DNA of 64,000 nt from Caballeronia arvi (GTDB taxonomy: Bacteria; Pseudomonadota; Gammaproteobacteria; Burkholderiales; Burkholderiaceae), in the NCBI RefSeq assembly GCF_001544695.2, contig NZ_FCOM02000013.1, positions 124,001-188,000 of the forward strand, read 5' to 3'. The position numbers and the translations under genes are program-made. Below are positions 57,467 through 64,000 of this stretch, piece by piece. The notes under the pieces were generated by a model that ran no database searches, was not told where the DNA came from, and saw only the letters and a list, made by a program, of their open reading frames with translations. The first letter of the stretch is position 1, and each line of letters opens with the position of its first letter.

Positions 57467-60400
57467 TCAGTGAGGCAGCACGCCTTGCTGCAACAGGCCC
57501 GGTATCGCCTCGTGCGGCATCGGGCGCGAGAACAGATAGCCTTGCATCTCGTCGCAGTCGCGCTCGCGCAGGAAGTCGTGCTGCGCGTGCGTCTCCACGC
57601 CTTCCGCGATCACCTGCAGTTCCAGCGAATGCGCGAGCGCGATGATCGCCGACGTGATGGTTTCATCGTCGCTCGACTCGCCGATATCCGCGACGAACGA
57701 GCGATCGATCTTCAGCCGATGCACCGGAAAGCGCTTCAGATACGAAAGGCTCGAATAGCCCGTGCCGAAATCGTCGATGGCAATGCCGATACCGAGCGCC
57801 GATAGCTCCGAAAGCATCGTGATGGCTTCCTCGGCGTTGCGCATGATGGCGCTTTCGGTGAGCTCGAGTTCGAGATAGCGCGGCTCCAGGCCCGTTTCTT
57901 CGAGCACGGACGTCACGAGCCTTGCGATATCGCGCTGCTGAAAATGCCGCGCCGACAGATTCACCGACACGCGCGCCGGCGGCAGCCCGGCATCCTGCCA
58001 CGCCTTGTTCTGCCGGCACGCCTCGCGCAGCACCCACTCCGACAGCGGCCCGATCAGCCCGCTCTCTTCCGCCACCGGAATGAACGACGCCGGTGACACG
58101 AGCCCTTGTTCCGGATCGCACCAGCGCACGAGCGCTTCGATGCCGACGATCTGACGCGAGTTCATGTCCACCTGCGGCTGATAGTGCAGCAGGAACTCAC
58201 CGTCACGCAGCGCGCGCCGCAAGCGGCGTTCGAGATTCATGCGCGCGCCGACGCTCGCGTTCATCTCCGGCTGATAGAACTGATAGTTGTTGCGGCCCAT
58301 GTCCTTCGCGCGATACATCGCGAGATCGGCCTTCTTCATGACGGTTTCGGCGTCGTCGCCATCTTGCGGGAAGAGGCTCGCACCCATGCTGCAGCCGACA
58401 TACAGCTCGGTGTCGTCGAGCCAGACCGGTTCCGAAATCGCCGCGCGCGTGCGCTCCATCCACGCGATCAGACCGGCTTCGTCGGTGAGATCGGGCAGCA
58501 CGACGACGAACTCGTCGCCGCCGTGACGCGCGACCGTGTCGCTCGACCGCGCCGAGCGCGCGAGCCGCTCCGCGATCACCGCGAGCAGCCGGTCGCCGAC
58601 GCTGTGGCCGAGACTGTCGTTGACGTTCTTGAAACCATCGAGATCCATGAACACGACGGCGATCTTCGTCTCGCGCCGCCGCGCCGCCTCGATCGCATGC
58701 TGCAGCCGGTCCTTCAGCAGATTGCGGTTGGGCAGGCGCGTGAGCGTGTCGTAATTCGCCTGATATTCGAGCTCTTCCTGATAGCGCATCAGATCGGTCA
58801 CGTCGTTGATGATGCCGATGTGATGAGTGGTCAATCCCTGCGCGTTCGGCACGGGCGCGACGAAAAGCTGGTTCCAGAAGAGCGCGCCGTCCTTGCGATA
58901 GTTGCGCACCACGACGCTCGCTTCCGTGTTCACGGCGAGCGCGCGACGAATCGCAGTGAGCCCGTCCTGATCGCCGTCGGGACCATGCAGGAAGCGGCAA
59001 TCGTGGCCGATGACCTCGCTCGGGTCGTAACCGGTGATGCGCTTGAACGCCGGATTCGCATATTCGATGACGTTCGCGCCATCGACGACGCCCGTGATCA
59101 GAATCGCGTTGACGCTCGCGTCGAGCGCGCGGCTTTGCAGACGCAGCGCGAGTTCGGCGCGCTTGTGATCGGTGACGTCGTGATACGAACCGAGTATGCC
59201 AATGGTTTCGCCTTCGCCGTCGAGCAGCGGCAGTTTACTGGACACGACCGTGCGCAGCTGATCGCCCATCACGATATCGCGCTCGTGATGCATCTTCGGG
59301 ACGGTAGTGACGATGACCTCTTCGTCGTCGGCGCGCACGAGATCCGCGAGCGCGCTCCACGGCAGCTCGTAATCCGTCTTGCCGATGACCTGCTCGTTGT
59401 ACGCGAGACCCGCATCGCGCGCGAACGCGTTGTTGCAGCCGAGATAGCGCAGTTCGCGGTCCTTCCAGAACACACGCTGCGGAATATTGTCGATGACCGC
59501 TTCGAGCATCTCGTTCGAGCGGCGTGCTTCCGCTTCCGCGTTGATGCGGTCCGTGACGTCGTTCGCCAGCATGAAGATGCCCGGCCGGTTCGAATATGCG
59601 AGCGCGTGATGCGACACGTCGGCGCTGACGATCGCGCCATCCTTGCAGCGATAGCGCCACACGCCGGCCGGGCCCTGGCCTGACATCGCGGACACTGGCC
59701 GGTCGCCCGCTTCGGCGCCGCTGCGCGCGAGACGGGCGGCGAAGCTGTCGAAGTCGTCGGCATGATGCAGATCGCGCAGCGTCATGTTCATGAACTCCGG
59801 CTCGTTGAAGCCGAAGCGTTCGATCGCGGCCGGATTCACGGCGATGAAGCGCATCGTCTCGCGATCGACAATCCACATCGGCACCGGATGCGCCTCGAAC
59901 ATGCCGCGAAAGCGCTCGTTGCTGCGTTGCCGCGCGCGCACGACGCCGAGCTTTTCGCGCGACTGCCGCTCGTGGCTCGCGAACAAATAGATGAGCACGC
60001 CGCTGCCCGCGAGCATCGTGAAGACGAGCAGCAGCATCGTGCCGCTCGATGCCTGCGCGGACTCGTCGAGCGCGGTGATCGTCGCGTTGTCGATGCGCGT
60101 GCGCACGGCCGCGAGTTCCTCGTCGACGGCCTGCTGGTCTTCGCCCAGCGTGACGAACGCGGCATCGGCCCAGGCGCGGGAGTCGTCGGGCCCGGCGTTC
60201 TTCGCCTGCTCGAACGCGCGATCGGCATCGCGGCGCATCACGGCGGCGCGCTTGGTGAGCGCATCGAACGCGGCGCTCATGCCGGGCTCCATCGCGAACT
60301 GCGCGCGCAGGCCGCTTTCGAGCGCGTCGAGATGCGCCACGCGCGCCTGATGGCGCGCGTCGGTATCGGCGATGCCGGTGGCTTCGAAACGGCTCAGTTG

Positions 60401-60589
60401 CGTGAGCGATTCGCCGAGCGAGCCGCGATATGCCGCGAGATCACGCAGGAGGCTCATCGAGCGTAGCGTGCGTGCGTCGCTGTCGCGCAATCCGCCGATG
60501 CGTTCACACGCGACGAACGCGTTCGCGCCGAGCGCAGCCAAGACAACAGCGATGTTGACGAGCAAACCCCTGGAAAGGAATCGAGTCAT
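57467..60589 (-). CDS. Membrane-bound PAS-PAS-LOV-like GGDEF-EAL protein
   Basis: A 1040-residue cyclic-di-GMP protein. Helix 1 is residues 8-25, a ~155-residue periplasmic helical sensor follows, helix 2 is about 184-203. Three PAS domains lie at about 223-345, 355-475 and 485-600. The third is LOV-like: EYANPAFKRITGYD, GHDCRFLHG with Cys531, and NYRKDGALFWN. GGDEF is at 690-694, with the inhibitory site RSSD at 681-684. EAL is at 818-820, with ELTES and DDFGTGYSS intact. Both synthase and phosphodiesterase could be active; the net direction is unknown. The start MTRFLSRGL at 60589 gives a clean first helix. Confidence 0.92.
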   Translation of the reverse strand: MTRFLSRGLLVNIAVVLAALGANAFVACERIGGLRDSDARTLRSMSLLRDLAAYRGSLGESLTQLSRFEATGIADTDARHQARVAHLDALESGLRAQFAMEPGMSAAFDALTKRAAVMRRDADRAFEQAKNAGPDDSRAWADAAFVTLGEDQQAVDEELAAVRTRIDNATITALDESAQASSGTMLLLVFTMLAGSGVLIYLFASHERQSREKLGVVRARQRSNERFRGMFEAHPVPMWIVDRETMRFIAVNPAAIERFGFNEPEFMNMTLRDLHHADDFDSFAARLARSGAEAGDRPVSAMSGQGPAGVWRYRCKDGAIVSADVSHHALAYSNRPGIFMLANDVTDRINAEAEARRSNEMLEAVIDNIPQRVFWKDRELRYLGCNNAFARDAGLAYNEQVIGKTDYELPWSALADLVRADDEEVIVTTVPKMHHERDIVMGDQLRTVVSSKLPLLDGEGETIGILGSYHDVTDHKRAELALRLQSRALDASVNAILITGVVDGANVIEYANPAFKRITGYDPSEVIGHDCRFLHGPDGDQDGLTAIRRALAVNTEASVVVRNYRKDGALFWNQLFVAPVPNAQGLTTHHIGIINDVTDLMRYQEELEYQANYDTLTRLPNRNLLKDRLQHAIEAARRRETKIAVVFMDLDGFKNVNDSLGHSVGDRLLAVIAERLARSARSSDTVARHGGDEFVVVLPDLTDEAGLIAWMERTRAAISEPVWLDDTELYVGCSMGASLFPQDGDDAETVMKKADLAMYRAKDMGRNNYQFYQPEMNASVGARMNLERRLRRALRDGEFLLHYQPQVDMNSRQIVGIEALVRWCDPEQGLVSPASFIPVAEESGLIGPLSEWVLREACRQNKAWQDAGLPPARVSVNLSARHFQQRDIARLVTSVLEETGLEPRYLELELTESAIMRNAEEAITMLSELSALGIGIAIDDFGTGYSSLSYLKRFPVHRLKIDRSFVADIGESSDDETITSAIIALAHSLELQVIAEGVETHAQHDFLRERDCDEMQGYLFSRPMPHEAIPGLLQQGVLPH

Positions 60590-60786
60590 GAGCGGCGGGC
60601 GAATCCTTTGATGCGCGTCGGACGCGCATCGAAAGGAGGCGCGTCCACGCGAATGCGCGGCGTGAAACCCGTCCACACCGCGATTGATGGATAACGCCCA
60701 ATAACGGCACCGCTCGCCCCATATTTAGGGCTTGTCCGCAAATAATCTGATTAAAGCGGACGCATAACGTTTGCGCGCCCCGTCCT

Positions 60787-61266
60787 TCACTCGGCGAGGC
60801 CGAATTCGCGCATCGCGGGCAGGAAATCGTGGTTGATCTTGTCCGTGTTGCGCGAGAGTTTCGCGAGCGCGTAACGCTGGAAACGGTCGAGGCCGCCCCA
60901 GCGGTCGAGGCTCGGTGCGCTCACGCCGCACAGGCTGCTTTGCCGGATCACGGCCTCGGGCACGGCATCGGCGTGCGCCCACACCGGTTCGGGATCGCGC
61001 TCGATCTGCTCGGGCGCTGCGTTGGCGTGCGTCTTCATCATCTCTTCGAGCGCGAGATCGAAGTTCTTCTCGAGCCCGGCTTCCTCTTCGATCGGAAAAC
61101 GTGCGAGAAGCGCGCGATCTTCATAAGGCAACTGCTGCCATTGATCGAGCGTGATGCGCATGCCGAAACGGTCGAGATTGAAGCGCACGGCGAGCGGAAT
61201 GAAGCGCAGATTGTCCGACGATTCGACTTCGAATTCGAAAAGACGCGCGGCGTCATAGAGTCCCAT
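60787..61266 (-). CDS. Nitrate-reductase-associated protein family
   Basis: A 159-residue soluble protein. The pattern FEFEVESSDNLRFIPLAVRFNLDR, LDQWQQLPYEDRALLARFP and the C-terminal RFQRYALAKLSR matches the family named for its linkage to assimilatory nitrate reductase; its biochemical role is not known. The start MGLYDAARLF at 61266 is preferred to one 45 nt earlier. It is divergent from fdhD, itself a molybdoenzyme maturation factor. No nitrate reductase gene lies in this window. Confidence 0.8.
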   Translation of the reverse strand: MGLYDAARLFEFEVESSDNLRFIPLAVRFNLDRFGMRITLDQWQQLPYEDRALLARFPIEEEAGLEKNFDLALEEMMKTHANAAPEQIERDPEPVWAHADAVPEAVIRQSSLCGVSAPSLDRWGGLDRFQRYALAKLSRNTDKINHDFLPAMREFGLAE

Positions 61267-61463
61267 AACAAGCCTCGTTGGATTGAGGGGGTGCGCGGCG
61301 CGCAACGCCACCTTAAGTTATTGTAGGGCCTAGGATCTGGCTGGAACCATTGCTGGCTGGCCGCCGCTCGCGCGATCAGCGCGCGAACAGCGCGCGAACA
61401 GCAATAACTGACAGCAAGTCACATACCCGACTTTACTTGAAGAACCGGTCTGGAGCAGCAAAA

Positions 61464-62291
61464 GTGAATCAACTCGAAACCGATGATCAACCCGGCTTCG
61501 TCGAGCGCCAGGTGCGCCGTCATCGCAAAGGCGAAAGCGCGATCGCGGCGGATCACGTCGGTCAGGAATGGCCCGTCGCGCTCGTGTTCAACGGCATCTC
61601 GCACGCGGTGATGATGTGCACGCCGCGCGATCTCGAAGCCTTCGCCGTGGGCTTCTCGCTGACGGAAGGCATCGTCGGGCGCGGCAGCGATATCCACGAC
61701 ATCGAAGTCTATTTCCGCGATGACGGCGTCGCCTTGCCGCATGCCGAAGTGCATCTGCAGGTCGTGCAGCAGGCGTTCGCGGCGCTCAAGGACAAACGAC
61801 GCGCGCTGGCGGGCCGCACGGGTTGCGGCGTATGCGGCATCGAGAGCATCGACTTGCTGGATCTTCAGCCCGAGCGCGTGCCGGACACGGGCTTTCTCGC
61901 GCGCCTCGCATCCGATGCGATCGAGCGCGCCGCGCGCGAATTGCCCGCGCATCAGCAGTTGACGAAGCTGACGGGCGGCCTGCACGCCGCCGCCTGGTGC
62001 GATGAAACCGGCGCCGTGCGCTATGCGTTCGAGGATGTCGGGCGGCATAACGCGCTCGACAAGCTCATCGGCCAGTTGATTCTCAGGCGCGAGGATACGA
62101 CGCAGGGTTTCGTGTTCCTGTCGAGCCGCGCGAGCTACGAGCTCGTGCGCAAGTCGGCGCGCGTGGGCGTGCCGATGATCGCGACGATTTCCGCGCCGAC
62201 GTCGCTCGCCATCTCGATTGCGAAGCAGGCGGGCCTGCGGCTCGTCAGCTTCGCGCGCGAGAACAGCTTCGTCGAATACGACGTGGAATGA
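61464..62291 (+). CDS. fdhD: Formate dehydrogenase sulfurtransferase FdhD
   Basis: A 275-residue factor that passes sulfur from IscS to the molybdenum/tungsten cofactor of formate dehydrogenase. The sulfur-carrying cysteines are in GRTGCGVCGIES. FEDVGRHNALDKLIG and SRASYELVRKSARVG are the nucleotide-binding signatures. I chose the GTG at 61464 (GGAG 10 nt upstream); the frame extends upstream without homology. The stop lies 6 nt from the convergent enoyl-CoA hydratase. Confidence 0.95.
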   Translation: MNQLETDDQPGFVERQVRRHRKGESAIAADHVGQEWPVALVFNGISHAVMMCTPRDLEAFAVGFSLTEGIVGRGSDIHDIEVYFRDDGVALPHAEVHLQVVQQAFAALKDKRRALAGRTGCGVCGIESIDLLDLQPERVPDTGFLARLASDAIERAARELPAHQQLTKLTGGLHAAAWCDETGAVRYAFEDVGRHNALDKLIGQLILRREDTTQGFVFLSSRASYELVRKSARVGVPMIATISAPTSLAISIAKQAGLRLVSFARENSFVEYDVE

Positions 62292-62297
62292 CGCCGC

Positions 62298-63062
62298 TCA
62301 TTCGAACTGGCTGAAGTTCGGCTTGCGCTTGTCGAAGAACGCCTGAAACGCCTCGCGCGCTTCCGGTGCCACGAGCAGGCGCGCGAAGTGCGCGGCTTCC
62401 TCATCGATGCGCGCGGCCACTTCGCTGGCTTGCGCGCCTTTCATCAACGACTTGGTCACGCGCAGCGACGAGGCGGGCAGCATTGCCAGCCGCTTCGCCT
62501 TGTCGAACGCGTAGGCGTCGAGTTCGGCGGCATCGATCGCGCCGTTCACGAAGCCCATGCCGATCGCTTCGTTCACGTCGAACGCTTCGCCCAGCAAGAG
62601 CTTTTCCGCCGCGCGCTGATAGCCCGCCGTGCGCGGCAGCAACAAACTCGACGCGGCTTCCGGGCACAGTCCCAACTGCACGAACGGCACCGAGAACTTC
62701 GCATTCGGGCTCGCGTAGACGATGTCGCAATGCAGGAGCATCGTCGTGCCGATGCCGACCGCCATGCCCGCCACCGCCGCCACGATCGGCTTCGGGAAAC
62801 CGCTGATGCGCCGCAGAAACTGAAACACGGGCGCGTCGGAGCCTTTGGGCGGGTCGTTCAGGAAGTCGTCGAGATCGTTGCCCGCACTGAACGTCGTGCC
62901 GACGGCGCGGATCAGCACCGCGCGCACGCTCGGGTCCATCTCGGCTTCGTAGAGTCCGTCGGCCATTTCCTGATACATCGCCGCGGTGATCGCGTTTTTC
63001 TTCTCGGGACGATTGAGCACGATGCTCAGCACGCCGTCCGCGCGTCCGATCTGAATTTCCAT
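62298..63062 (-). CDS. Enoyl-CoA hydratase/isomerase family protein
   Basis: A 254-residue crotonase-fold enzyme. The oxyanion-hole segments are TFSAGNDLDDFL and AVGIGTTMLLHCDIV; one of the usual catalytic glutamates is in LCPEAASSLLLP. The exact reaction (hydratase or isomerase) is not clear. The start MEIQIGRADG at 63062 fits. It lies 55 nt downstream of the thiolase in the same direction, a beta-oxidation pairing. Confidence 0.9.
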   Translation of the reverse strand: MEIQIGRADGVLSIVLNRPEKKNAITAAMYQEMADGLYEAEMDPSVRAVLIRAVGTTFSAGNDLDDFLNDPPKGSDAPVFQFLRRISGFPKPIVAAVAGMAVGIGTTMLLHCDIVYASPNAKFSVPFVQLGLCPEAASSLLLPRTAGYQRAAEKLLLGEAFDVNEAIGMGFVNGAIDAAELDAYAFDKAKRLAMLPASSLRVTKSLMKGAQASEVAARIDEEAAHFARLLVAPEAREAFQAFFDKRKPNFSQFE

Positions 63063-63117
63063 ACGTTGTCTCCTCGTGCGGTCCACACGTTTCCAAACGC
63101 GTGGACCGTCAAACGCT

Positions 63118-64000
<883 letters not shown>

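Noticed and set aside
60734..60761. Inverted repeat GTCCGC-N16-GCGGAC after the nitrate-reductase-associated gene
   Set aside because: Only 6 bp with a 16-nt loop and no T run; too weak to call a terminator.

Overview
The window is about 64 kb of GC-rich chromosome from a beta-proteobacterium of the Burkholderiaceae, most likely Paraburkholderia or Caballeronia. This rests on gene order (proC/ubiA, oxyR-recG-queA-tgt-yajC-secDF, dusB-fis-purH-ruvCAB, rplM-rpsI-erpA, gltIJKL with gdhA), on protein sequences typical of the genus, and on GC-rich codon use that leaves long open shadow frames opposite most real genes. I see no insertion sequence, prophage, CRISPR array, tRNA or rRNA gene. It reads as core chromosome, densely packed, with many 1-8 nt gene overlaps.

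Layout. 1-2 kb: yggS (end only), proC, ubiA. 2-5.7 kb: an oxidative-stress block on the minus strand (oxyR, monofunctional catalase, dps) with two tiny ORFs of 28 and 50 codons around the catalase. 5.8-14.1 kb: recG, then queA-tgt-yajC-secD-secF. 14.3-16.2 kb: two yceI genes and a cytochrome b561. 16.7-20.4 kb: a pqi (MCE lipid transport) operon with PqiA split in two genes. 20.5-23.1 kb: a GST, then an exported alpha/beta hydrolase and a TetR regulator that share three copies of an 18-bp operator-like palindrome. 23.2-32.2 kb: mnmA-nudJ, pntAA-AB-B, an rlmL-type methylase, pepP-ubiH. 32.4-40 kb: dusB-fis, purH, ruvCAB, then tyrS-dtd-phosphatase in a chain of 4-nt overlaps. 40.3-46.3 kb: anmK, erpA, rplM-rpsI, a candidate small RNA, osmC, RNase P RNA, a DUF3025 gene and pyrC. 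46.5-52.2 kb: a YafJ-type amidotransferase, the glutamate/aspartate ABC importer gltIJKL, and gdhA. 52.3-57.5 kb: a LysR regulator divergent from a NarK-like MFS carrier, an Atm1-type ABC exporter, an acyl-CoA thioesterase. 57.5-64 kb: a GGDEF-EAL protein with three PAS domains, a nitrate-reductase-associated protein divergent from fdhD, an enoyl-CoA hydratase and a thiolase cut by the window edge.

Functional themes: peroxide defence (OxyR, catalase, Dps, OsmC, YceI, cytochrome b561); protein export and tRNA queuosine; DNA recombination; glutamate uptake and catabolism; molybdoenzyme maturation.

The most unusual signals are (1) a ~60-nt minus-strand RNA upstream of rplM (about 43166-43225) with a near-ideal sigma-70 promoter, an intrinsic terminator and a hairpin loop UCCUCCUU that copies the 16S anti-Shine-Dalgarno; (2) a LOV-like PAS domain with the photoactive-type cysteine in the GGDEF-EAL protein; and (3) the three-operator TetR/hydrolase module. 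All functions are read from sequence by eye; no database or folding program was run.
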